This document shows, piece by piece, positions 1 through 7,608 of a stretch of DNA of 64,000 nt. Below the pieces are notes generated by a model, which searched no databases, was not told the origin of the DNA, and worked only from the letters and a program-made list of their open reading frames with translations. The stretch lies in NCBI GenBank assembly GCA_022823665.1, contig JAJEHN010000001.1, positions 1 through 64,000 on the forward strand, written 5' to 3'. The position numbers were made by a program, and so were the translations under genes. Every line of letters starts with the position of its first letter. The first letter of the stretch is position 1. This DNA comes from Thermoanaerobaculia bacterium (lineage in GTDB: Bacteria > Acidobacteriota > Thermoanaerobaculia > Multivoradales > Multivoraceae).

Positions 1-100
1 TCGCGCTACACTCCGCGCCGCCGATTGACACCCGTGAAGCGTCGTCGGCCGGCCGACGACGCTTCACGGGTGTCAATCGGCGGCGCGGAGTGTAGCGCGA
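1..100. repeat. 100-bp perfect palindrome at window edge
   Basis: Bases 51-100 are the exact reverse complement of bases 1-50, with no spacer and no mismatch. The right arm carries the natural 3' end and TGA stop of the larC gene, so the left arm looks like a copy folded back on itself. A perfect 50-bp inverted repeat with no loop starting exactly at base 1 is typical of a fold-back at a contig or read end. A real cruciform is possible but less likely. Confidence 0.95.
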
Positions 101-1287
101 TAGACCTCGCGGAAGGGGACGTTCTGCTCGCGGGCGATGCGGCGAACGTCTTCGTACTCCGGGGCTGCTCCGAGGGACCGGCCGGAGACGGCGGCCTGCT
201 TGACCTTCACTTCGCCGAACGGCGTCACGACAGTCGAAACCGAGCGTTCGGCCTCCAGGCGGTCGACGATGGTGCGCCGGCAACCGAGGGAGCCCGTCTC
301 GAGGAGGAGCCGCTCGGCCAGCTCCGATGACTGTTCCGGACGGCAGATGACGGTAACGGCCACGCCCGGCCGGGACTTCTTCATCTGCACGGCGGTCGTG
401 AAGACATCGAGAGCGCCGGCTTCGAGGAGCGATTCCGCAGCGTAGCCGACCGCCTCGCCGGTCGCGTCGTCGAGCTGGCACTCCAGCACGGCGACCTGGC
501 GCCACGGGCCTCCGCCGGCAGCCACGGGCGTCGCCCGCTGCAGCCGCAGTGCGTTGGGGCGATCAGCGAGTTCCCGGCTGCCCAGTCCGATCCCTGAACT
601 CTCGACCCGCCGCGGGCGGTCCGTCCCGGAAGGCTCGAACTCGTCCACCAACTCCCGCACGATGACGGCGCCGGTCGGGGTCGTGAGCTCGCCGGCGGCG
701 CCGTCCGGCGTGACCGGAACACCCTGGAGCAGCAGCGCCGTCGCGGGGGCGGGCACCGGCATGACGCCGTGGCGCGTCGACACGGTGCCGCTCCCCACCA
801 CGATGGCGGAGGACGAGATCCGGGACGGCCGGAAGTGATCGAGCGCAACCGCCGCGCCCACCAGGTCGACGATCGAGTCGTCGGCGCCGACCTCGTGGAA
901 GTGGACCTCTTCGATGTCCACGCCATGAACCCGGGCCTCCGCCTCCCCCAGTCGCCGGAACAGCGCCGACGCCGTCTCGACGACACCGGAACCAAGACCG
1001 CTCTTCTCGATCATGCGCAGGATGGTCGACAACCGCCGATGCGCAGCGCCCTCGCTGCCTGCTCCCTCGACCGGCCGCCCATCCCGCAGCACGGAGAACC
1101 GAACCCCGGACAGACCGCCCCGTTTCGCCCGCTCCACCCGCAGCTCGACCCCATCCAGCCCCAGCCGCTCCGCCATCTCCTCGAGCCGCGCCACCGGCAT
1201 CCCCAGGTCCAGGCACGCCCCGAGGAACATGTCCCCCGAGATCCCGCTCGCACAATCCAGGTGCAGGTGAACAGGCCGTTCCGCCAT
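73..1287 (-). CDS. larC: LarC family nickel-pincer cofactor nickel insertion protein
   Basis: 404 aa, the usual length for LarC (formerly DUF111). Near the N-terminus it has the family segment DCASGISGDMFLG, then HFHEVGADDSIVD around residue 130 and TPTGAVIVREL around residue 205. LarC inserts nickel into the pyridinium dithiocarboxylate nucleotide made by LarB and LarE, giving the cofactor of lactate racemase and related enzymes. No larA, larB or larE is visible, although the window ends just past the 3' end. I chose ATG at 1287; a GTG lies 9 bases upstream and neither has a clear ribosome site. The stop codon lies inside the right arm of the terminal palindrome, so the last residues are probably genuine. 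Confidence 0.9.
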   Translation of the reverse strand: MAERPVHLHLDCASGISGDMFLGACLDLGMPVARLEEMAERLGLDGVELRVERAKRGGLSGVRFSVLRDGRPVEGAGSEGAAHRRLSTILRMIEKSGLGSGVVETASALFRRLGEAEARVHGVDIEEVHFHEVGADDSIVDLVGAAVALDHFRPSRISSSAIVVGSGTVSTRHGVMPVPAPATALLLQGVPVTPDGAAGELTTPTGAVIVRELVDEFEPSGTDRPRRVESSGIGLGSRELADRPNALRLQRATPVAAGGGPWRQVAVLECQLDDATGEAVGYAAESLLEAGALDVFTTAVQMKKSRPGVAVTVICRPEQSSELAERLLLETGSLGCRRTIVDRLEAERSVSTVVTPFGEVKVKQAAVSGRSLGAAPEYEDVRRIAREQNVPFREVYRATLRAAD

Positions 1288-1331
1288 GGGAGGCACCCTA
1301 GCAATCCATGATGTGCGGCAGGCGGGGGCGT

Positions 1332-2051
1332 CTACAGCAGACGGCGTTCACGCAGAGAGACCCAGCGCCGGCCACCGGCGAGGACGAGGTGATCGACGAG
1401 GTCGATGCCGACGGCGGCGGCGGCGCGGCTCAGGCGGCGGGTGAAGGCGATGTCCTCGGGGCTGGGCTCGGGATCGCCGCTGGGATGGTTGTGGAAGATG
1501 ACGACCGCCGTCGCGCCCAGACGGAGCGCTTCCTTGAGCACCGCCCGCGGTTCCACGGACGTGCGGTCGAGGCCGCCGACGAAGTGCTCGCGCTCGGAGA
1601 TGATGCGGCCGCGGACGTCCACGTAGATCGCCCCCATGGCTTCCTGGTCGAGGCGCGCGTAGCGAAGATTGAGGTATCGGGCAAGCGCGGCGACGCTGCC
1701 CAGGGGCCGCCGTTCGGGTAACTGAGCCCGCGCCAGCCTGCGGGCCAACTCCACCGCGGCCAGTACGGTGGCCGCCTTGGCGTCCCCCAACCCCTTCCGC
1801 CGCAGCGACGGCAGATCGTGCTCCACCAGGAGGGCGAGCGCCGGCAGGCCGCCCAGGCCCCGGCCCTCGTCGTAGAGCAGATCGCGGGCGAGATCGACGA
1901 CGGAACAGCCACGATGACCGGTGCGCAGCAGGATGGCGATCAGTTCGCAGTCGCTCAGAATCCCGGCGCCGTGGGCGAGCAGACGCTCCCGAGGACGTTC
2001 CTCGGCCGGGACTTCCCGGAGCATCGTGGTCGGCCTGTCGTTCCCGCGCAT
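1332..2051 (-). CDS. radC: RadC/JAB-domain DNA repair-type protein
   Basis: 239 aa with the two-part RadC layout. An N-terminal helix-hairpin-helix-like region (LRRKGLGDAKAA, around residue 80) is followed by a JAB/MPN metalloprotease-fold domain carrying the JAMM signature HNHPSGDPEPS and a downstream aspartate in DLVDHLVLAGG. The family is universal in bacteria, but its molecular role is still unclear. The start is set at ATG 2051 because AGGAGG lies 4 bases upstream; a GTG at 2069 is in frame but lacks such a site. It is divergent from the agmatinase gene, with about 90 bp between them for both promoters. Confidence 0.92.
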   Translation of the reverse strand: MRGNDRPTTMLREVPAEERPRERLLAHGAGILSDCELIAILLRTGHRGCSVVDLARDLLYDEGRGLGGLPALALLVEHDLPSLRRKGLGDAKAATVLAAVELARRLARAQLPERRPLGSVAALARYLNLRYARLDQEAMGAIYVDVRGRIISEREHFVGGLDRTSVEPRAVLKEALRLGATAVVIFHNHPSGDPEPSPEDIAFTRRLSRAAAAVGIDLVDHLVLAGGRRWVSLRERRLL

Positions 2052-2142
2052 CGAACCTCCTGCCGACACTGACGAAAGAGCCGCCCGGAAGTTCGCACGC
2101 GGCCGGGCCGGTACGCAGACCGGCTGCTACCCTGCCGCGGCC

Positions 2143-3045
2143 ATGCGCGCCTCCGACCTCCCGACGTTTCTGAGACTCGACGCACCCGCCGCGGAACCCG
2201 TCGTCGCCGTGCTTCCCGTTCCCTACGAACGGACCGTCTCCTGGGGGCGCGGCACCGGGAACGGCCCGGAGGCGCTGCTCCTGGCGTCGCACTACGTCGA
2301 GCTCTACGACGAAGAACTCGACGTGGAGCCCTGCCGCATCGGCATCGAGACACTGCCGCCGGTGGACGTCGACGGTAGCGACGAGTCGGTCCTTCAGCGA
2401 ATGGGCGCCGCGGCCGAAGCCGTCCTCCGGAAGGGCCGGTTCCTGGCCGCCGTCGGCGGCGAGCACACGGTGACGCCCGCCCTGGTGCGCGGCGCGCTGA
2501 ACGCGGGTGCGCCGGACCTGGGCGTAGTCCAGTTCGACGCCCACGCGGACCTCCGCCAGACCTATCGCGGCACGCCCTGGAACCATGCCTGCGCGATGAG
2601 CCGCGTGCTGGATCTCGGCCTGCCGACGCTGGCCGTCGGCATCCGTTCGCTGACCCGACCGGAGGCCGCGCGGATAGCGAGCGAGCGCCTGCCGATCATC
2701 TGGGCGGAGCAGCTCGATGCCCTTCCCCGGCCGGAACTCGAGGTCCTGTTCGACGGGCTCCTGGCTTCACTTCCCGACACCGTCTATCTGACCTTCGACC
2801 TCGACTTCTTCGACCCGTCCGTGCTGCCCGCGACCGGAACGCCCGAGCCCGGCGGCGGCACCTGGTACCAGGCGCTGGCGCTGCTGCGGCGGCTGTTCGA
2901 GCGCAAGCGCGTGATCGCGATGGACGTCGTCGAACTGGCGCCGATCCCGGCCAATCCCGCCAGCGACTTCACCGCCGCCAAGCTGCTCTACAAGTGCATC
3001 GGCTACCGCTTCCGGCGGCAACTCGCCGCGACCTCCCAAGCCTAG
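2143..3045 (+). CDS. speB: Agmatinase/arginase (ureohydrolase) family enzyme
   Basis: 300 aa. Ureohydrolase metal-ligand motifs appear in order: GGEHTVTP (around residue 105), DAHADLR (around 133) and DLDFFDPS (around 222), giving the His/Asp set that binds two Mn ions. These enzymes hydrolyse agmatine, arginine or related guanidino compounds to urea and an amine. Agmatinase (putrescine synthesis) is the most likely activity from length and the FDLDFFDP form, but substrate cannot be fixed from sequence alone. The first ATG after the divergent region is used. The stop overlaps by 4 bases the stop of the convergent transporter gene. Confidence 0.85.
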   Translation: MRASDLPTFLRLDAPAAEPVVAVLPVPYERTVSWGRGTGNGPEALLLASHYVELYDEELDVEPCRIGIETLPPVDVDGSDESVLQRMGAAAEAVLRKGRFLAAVGGEHTVTPALVRGALNAGAPDLGVVQFDAHADLRQTYRGTPWNHACAMSRVLDLGLPTLAVGIRSLTRPEAARIASERLPIIWAEQLDALPRPELEVLFDGLLASLPDTVYLTFDLDFFDPSVLPATGTPEPGGGTWYQALALLRRLFERKRVIAMDVVELAPIPANPASDFTAAKLLYKCIGYRFRRQLAATSQA

Positions 3046-4568
3046 AGGCCGATGAGACCGCCCGCGACGTAGACCCAGAACACGATCAGCACCAGGCCGA
3101 TCAGGTTCAGCCACACGCCGGCGCGGACCATCTGCGGGATCGTGATCTCTCCGGAGCCGAAGACGATCGCGTTCGGCGGCGTCGCCACCGGCATCATGAA
3201 GGCGCAGCTCGCCGCCAGCGTCGCGGGAACGATCAGCAGCAGGGGATCGACGTTGATCGCCGCCGCGGTGGCGCCGAGAATCGGCAGGAAGGTTGCGGTG
3301 GTCGCCGTGTTGCTGGTGACCTCGGTGAGCAGAATCAGGAGCGTGGCGGCGCCGACGACGAGCACCAGAACCGGCATCCCCTCGAGGACGAGCAGGCTGT
3401 TGCCGATGAAGCGGTCGACACCGGTGTCGCGGACGGACGCGGCGAGACTGAGCCCCCCACCGAACAGGAGCAGAATGCCCCACGGCGCCTCGAGCGCCTT
3501 CTTCCAGCTCAACAGGAAGACGCCTTTCCGCAGGTTGACCGGAACAGCGAAGAGGAGAAGGGCCGCGCCGATGGCGATGCCGGGGTCGGTCAGGCCGGAC
3601 AGGGGTGCGGTGCCGCCGATCTCGATGCCGACCAGCCACGCCCGGGAGGTCCACAGCACCGCGGTCGAAGCGAAGATCAGAAGGACCGCCTTCTCCGGCC
3701 CGGTGATCGGTCCCATCTTCACGAGTTCGCCCCGGATCAGTTGCCGGCCGCCGGGCACCTCGCGGATCCGGATCGGATAGACGAAACGCACGAGGATCAG
3801 CCAGGCCAGCGGCAGGAACGACGCGCTCAGCAGCAGCCCGAACGGCATCCACTCGGCGAAGGTGATGTCGCGGCCGTAGTTGTCCCGGACGAAGGACATC
3901 ATCTGGATGTTGGGCGGCGTGCCGATCTTGGTCGCCACGCCGCCGATGGACGCCCCGTACGCGGTTCCGAGCAGCAGGTTGAGCGCGAACGGAAACGGTC
4001 TCCCGGCCGGCGCCACATCGGGGCCGAGCCGCTGGCGCACGAGTTCGATGACGGAAAGGGCGATCGGCAGCATCATGACGACGGTCGCGGTGTTCGAGAT
4101 CCACATGCTGAGAGCGGCGCTCGCAGCCATGAAGCCGAGCACCAGCCGGTCCGGCCGGCTGCCGACGAGGAGGATGATGCGAAGCGCGATCCGGCGATGC
4201 AGCCCCCATGTCTGCATCGAGAGCGCGATCATGAACCCCCCCAGAAACAGGAAGATGTTCGGGTTCGCGTACGGCGCGGCCACCTGGGCAATGCCGATTC
4301 CGCCACCCGTCAGGAGCGGGATCGCGGCCAGCGGAAGCAGCGAGGTGGCGGCCACCGGCAGCGCCTCCGTGAGCCACAGGACCGCCATGAGCACTCCCAC
4401 CGCCGCCACCGCCCGGCCGCCGTCCGAGAGCCCGGAGACGATCTCGCCGTCCGCGTCGACGACCGCGGCCGGAATCGCCAGGTAGACGAGAACCGCCAGC
4501 ACCGGCGCGCCGACCAGGCCGGCGGCCACGACGAAGCCGTGGCCGCGGTCGCGGCTGTTCTCAGCCAT
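3042..4568 (-). CDS. DASS/SLC13-family sodium:anion (dicarboxylate-type) symporter
   Basis: 508 aa integral membrane protein with roughly 11-13 hydrophobic segments. It has the repeated SNT sodium-binding hairpin motifs: MWISNTATVVMML in the first half and TEVTSNTATTATFLP in the second. It also has the late VATPPNAIVFGSGEI segment of the divalent anion:Na+ symporter (CitT/SLC13) family. Members import succinate, citrate, other dicarboxylates or sulfate with Na+. It is the last gene of a probable operon with the AGCS symporter (17 nt upstream) and threonine synthase. The start ATG at 4568 gives a short hydrophilic N-terminus before the first membrane segment; a longer in-frame reading would overlap the AGCS gene. 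Confidence 0.9.
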   Translation of the reverse strand: MAENSRDRGHGFVVAAGLVGAPVLAVLVYLAIPAAVVDADGEIVSGLSDGGRAVAAVGVLMAVLWLTEALPVAATSLLPLAAIPLLTGGGIGIAQVAAPYANPNIFLFLGGFMIALSMQTWGLHRRIALRIILLVGSRPDRLVLGFMAASAALSMWISNTATVVMMLPIALSVIELVRQRLGPDVAPAGRPFPFALNLLLGTAYGASIGGVATKIGTPPNIQMMSFVRDNYGRDITFAEWMPFGLLLSASFLPLAWLILVRFVYPIRIREVPGGRQLIRGELVKMGPITGPEKAVLLIFASTAVLWTSRAWLVGIEIGGTAPLSGLTDPGIAIGAALLLFAVPVNLRKGVFLLSWKKALEAPWGILLLFGGGLSLAASVRDTGVDRFIGNSLLVLEGMPVLVLVVGAATLLILLTEVTSNTATTATFLPILGATAAAINVDPLLLIVPATLAASCAFMMPVATPPNAIVFGSGEITIPQMVRAGVWLNLIGLVLIVFWVYVAGGLIGL

Positions 4569-4585
4569 GCCGGCCCCTTCCGGGC

Positions 4586-6292
4586 CTAACCCTGGCGGCG
4601 GCCACCCTTCCCGAGGTGGCGGCGGAAGTAGGACCTGGTGAGGCCGGTGACCACCCCCGAGAGCAGGAGCAGCGAGATGAGGTTGGGGAAGGACATCAGG
4701 CCGAGAGCGACGTCGCCGAAGGTCCACACGGTGGTCAGCGGCAGCAGGCAGCCCATGAAGAAGAAGCCGACGTAGATCCAGCGGTAGACCGGAATCGCCC
4801 TCGCTCCGAAGAGGTACTCGGTCGAGCGGTCGCCGTAGTACGACCAGGAGATGGCCGTCGACACGGCGAACAGCAGCACCGAGAGGGTGACGATCAGGTC
4901 GCCCCGGCTGCCCGGAAGACCGAGGCTGAAGGCGCGGGCGGTGAGGGGCGCGCCGTTCAGCAGGGCTCCACCCTCGATCCGCGGCTCGGCCCCCTCGGTA
5001 CCGAGGGAACCGTCGGCGCCCAGTTCCAGCCTGCCGCTCCAGGCGGAACCCTCGTCGTCCACCAGGCGCGCGTCGACGATCATCGCGTTGAGGAACACCA
5101 ACGAGCCACTGGCGGCTCCGTCCACGACCTCGAGCACCCCGCCGCCCACGCCGGCGCGCTCGTCCCGCGCAGCCAGAAGCTCGGAGTCGTCTTCCAGCAC
5201 CCGGTGAATGCCCTCGACCTCGTCGAGGCCGAAACTCTGCGGCGCCGCATCGCGCCAGGCGTCCGTCGTCACGATCACCAGGCCGGTCATCGTGCAGATG
5301 ACCAGGGTGTCGATGAAGGGCTCCAGCGAGGCCACGAGACCCTCACGAACCGGCTCGTCCGTCTTTGCCGTGGCGTGCGCGATGGGCGCGCTGCCCTGCC
5401 CCGCTTCGTTGCTGAACAGACCGCGGCGGATGCCCCACATCATCGTCATCAGGAAGGAACCCGCGGCGCCGCCGACCATCGAGGTCGGCCGGAACGCCTG
5501 CTCCACGATCAGGGCGAAGCTCGCCGGCACCTGGTCGATGTTCGCGAGCAGGATGAAGAGGGCGCCGCCAACGTAGATCACGGCCATGCCGGGCGCGAGA
5601 ATGGAGGTCACCCTGCCGATGCGGCGGATGCCGCCGATGATCACGAGGGCCACGAGCGATGCGAAGACCAGGCCGCTCCAGACCGGCGCCAGGCCGAACT
5701 GCGACTCGAGCTGATCGGCCATCGTGTTCGCCTGGTTCATGTTGCCGGTGCCGAACGAGCAGATGACGGCCAGGCCGGCGAACAGCATGGCCATCCACTT
5801 CCAGTTCGCTCCCAGGCCCTTCTCGATGTAGTACATGGGACCGCCGGAGACGGAACCGTCCCCGTGCACGCGCCGGTACTCCACCGCCAGCGTGCACTCG
5901 GCGAACTTGAGCGCCATGCCGAAGAACGCCGTCACCCACATCCAGAACAGCGCCCCGGGACCGCCCATGCGAATCGCGATCGCGACCCCGGCAATGTTGC
6001 CGATGCCCACCGTCGCCGAAAGGGCCGTGGTCAGCGCCTGGAAGTGAACGAGGTCGCCTTCGTCGTCCGGGTCGTTGTACTTGCCGCCGAGAATCGCCCA
6101 GGCGTGCCGGAAGCCTCGCAACTGGATCAGGCCCAGCCGAATCGTCACGAACAGGCCGGTGCCCAGCAAGACGAGGGCCAGGATGGGCGCCTGCGGCGGC
6201 GTGTTCCAGACCAGGCCCTCCAGCCACCCGGCCACCGGTCCGAGCAGCCCGTTCACACCATCCGCAATCGAACCGAACACCTGCTCGGGCAT
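4586..6292 (-). CDS. AGCS-family sodium:alanine/glycine symporter with large internal insert
   Basis: 568 aa, about 100 residues longer than usual for the alanine/glycine:cation symporter family (about 450 aa). Family hallmarks are clear: ATVGIGNIAGVA (around residue 93), GPMYYIEKGLG (151) and RRGLFSNEAGQGSAPIAHA (around 289). Membrane segments are otherwise conserved up to TMTGLVIVTTDAW. Then comes a mostly hydrophilic, acidic stretch at residues 345-448 before the normal family continuation AFSLGLPG and SWSYYGDR. The insert sits between two membrane segments. The gene lies between thrC (15 nt away) and the DASS transporter, suggesting a small amino acid/organic acid uptake operon. Confidence 0.92.
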   Translation of the reverse strand: MPEQVFGSIADGVNGLLGPVAGWLEGLVWNTPPQAPILALVLLGTGLFVTIRLGLIQLRGFRHAWAILGGKYNDPDDEGDLVHFQALTTALSATVGIGNIAGVAIAIRMGGPGALFWMWVTAFFGMALKFAECTLAVEYRRVHGDGSVSGGPMYYIEKGLGANWKWMAMLFAGLAVICSFGTGNMNQANTMADQLESQFGLAPVWSGLVFASLVALVIIGGIRRIGRVTSILAPGMAVIYVGGALFILLANIDQVPASFALIVEQAFRPTSMVGGAAGSFLMTMMWGIRRGLFSNEAGQGSAPIAHATAKTDEPVREGLVASLEPFIDTLVICTMTGLVIVTTDAWRDAAPQSFGLDEVEGIHRVLEDDSELLAARDERAGVGGGVLEVVDGAASGSLVFLNAMIVDARLVDDEGSAWSGRLELGADGSLGTEGAEPRIEGGALLNGAPLTARAFSLGLPGSRGDLIVTLSVLLFAVSTAISWSYYGDRSTEYLFGARAIPVYRWIYVGFFFMGCLLPLTTVWTFGDVALGLMSFPNLISLLLLSGVVTGLTRSYFRRHLGKGGRRQG

Positions 6293-6307
6293 CGCGCAGA
6301 GCCTCCC

Positions 6308-7471
6308 CTAGACGTAGTTGGCCGGATGGCCGGTAGCGAAGACCAGCACGGACTCGCCGCGACGGATGGTACCGGAGTCCCTGAGCTCCACGACCGCCGC
6401 CAGCGCCGCCGCGGTCTCGGGGCCGATCAGGAGCCCCTCCCGCGCCGCCATTCTCCGCGTCATCTCCGCTACCACGTCCTCCTCGACGGCGACCGCCGTT
6501 CCACCGCTCTCGCGCACCGCGCGCAGGACCAGGAAGTCGCCGATCGCTCGCGGCACCCGCAGGCCCCAGACCCGTGTATCCGGCGCCTCCCAGGGATCCG
6601 CACGCTCGCCGCCCTCCTCGTAGGCCCGCACGATCGGTGCGCAGCCCGCCATCTGGACGACCGCGAACTTCGCGGGCGGTCCGCTCAGAAGGCCCAGCCC
6701 GCGGAGTTCGGCGAAGGCCTTCGCCATGCCGACGATGCCGGTGCCGCCGCCGGTCGGATAGACGATCCAGTCCGGCAGCCGCCAGCCGAACTGTTCGGCG
6801 ACCTCGAAGCCCATCGTCTTCTTGCCCTCGACGCGGTACGGCTCGCGCAGGGTGGAAAGATCCCAAAAGCCGCCGCCGAGTTCCTGCAGCGCGGCGCCGG
6901 CGTCGACCAGCGTGCCGCCCGACTCGATCACCTCCGCGCCGAATCCAAGGCAACGTTCAGCAACGGTCGCCGGAGTGTCTTCCGGCAGCCCCACGCGGCA
7001 GGGCAACCCGGCCGCCGAGGCATAAGCCGCCGCCGAGACGCCCGCGTTGCCTGCGCTCGGAAGCTGAACCCCGGGGGCGCCGAGTTCACGGGCGCGGTTC
7101 ACGGCCAGGGAGAGTCCCCGGTCCTTGAACGAGCCCGTCGGATTCCCCGCCTCGTTCTTGACGAAGACGCTCACGCCCTCCGGAGCCGCGCGTCGAAGCC
7201 GCAGGACGGGAGTGCCGCCCTCGCCCAGATCGACCCGACCGTGGAAGTCGGACACCGGCAGCAACTCGCGGTACCGCCACAGTGTCCACGGTCGGTGACG
7301 GAGCTCGCGCGCGAGCGCCCCGCCCCGTTGCGGATCCAGTTCGTAGCTCACGAGCCACGGCTTGCCCGCGGGCGACAGGAAGGCCGGCTCGTCCAGAGGC
7401 GCCTCGACCCCGGTGGCGGAGCAAACCAACCCCCGGGCCCAGCGCTCCATGCTCTCACTGTCCGGCTCCAT
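6308..7471 (-). CDS. thrC: Threonine synthase (PLP-dependent)
   Basis: 387 aa fold-type II PLP enzyme. After an N-terminal zinc-ribbon-like region it shows GEGGTPVLRL and the PLP-lysine motif NPTGSFKDRGLS (around residue 125). These are followed by PSAGNAGVSAAAYA (cofactor phosphate/substrate loop) and YPTGGGTGIVGM. This matches the class of threonine synthase converting O-phosphohomoserine to threonine. The start is ATG 7471; ATG 7450 is an alternative. It heads an operon with two sodium-coupled transporters and shares a 137-bp divergent promoter region with the pseudokinase gene. Confidence 0.9.
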   Translation of the reverse strand: MEPDSESMERWARGLVCSATGVEAPLDEPAFLSPAGKPWLVSYELDPQRGGALARELRHRPWTLWRYRELLPVSDFHGRVDLGEGGTPVLRLRRAAPEGVSVFVKNEAGNPTGSFKDRGLSLAVNRARELGAPGVQLPSAGNAGVSAAAYASAAGLPCRVGLPEDTPATVAERCLGFGAEVIESGGTLVDAGAALQELGGGFWDLSTLREPYRVEGKKTMGFEVAEQFGWRLPDWIVYPTGGGTGIVGMAKAFAELRGLGLLSGPPAKFAVVQMAGCAPIVRAYEEGGERADPWEAPDTRVWGLRVPRAIGDFLVLRAVRESGGTAVAVEEDVVAEMTRRMAAREGLLIGPETAAALAAVVELRDSGTIRRGESVLVFATGHPANYV

Positions 7472-7566
7472 CTTCGAACCTGCCGCGCCGACCCTAGCAG
7501 CGCCGCTCGCACGCTGCGGTTCGACACACACAAGCCACTGAATAACAACAACTTACGGTAAAACTG

Positions 7567-7575
7567 TGCTATCAT
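7567..7575 (+). promoter_or_regulatory. Extended -10 promoter element upstream of pseudokinase gene
   Basis: TGC followed by TATCAT forms an extended -10 box (TGnTATnAT type) in an AT-rich patch within otherwise GC-rich DNA. The predicted start point is near 7582, about 27 bases before the ATG at 7609. No good -35 box is seen, which fits an extended -10 promoter. The call rests on sequence resemblance only. Confidence 0.45.
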
Positions 7576-7608
7576 TGCGCCCTCGCATCAACTTCTTGGC
7601 ATTCGCGC

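Noticed and set aside
1332..2051. RadC as the JAMM protease that could process the MoaD fusion
   Set aside because: RadC-type JAB proteins are not known to trim sulfur carriers, and the gene is 56 kb away with no linkage.
4616..7561. Very long open frame on the plus strand, antisense to the two transporters and thrC
   Set aside because: It is entirely antisense to three well-recognised proteins, is rich in Arg/His/Gln with no domain, and follows from the GC-rich third positions of the true genes.
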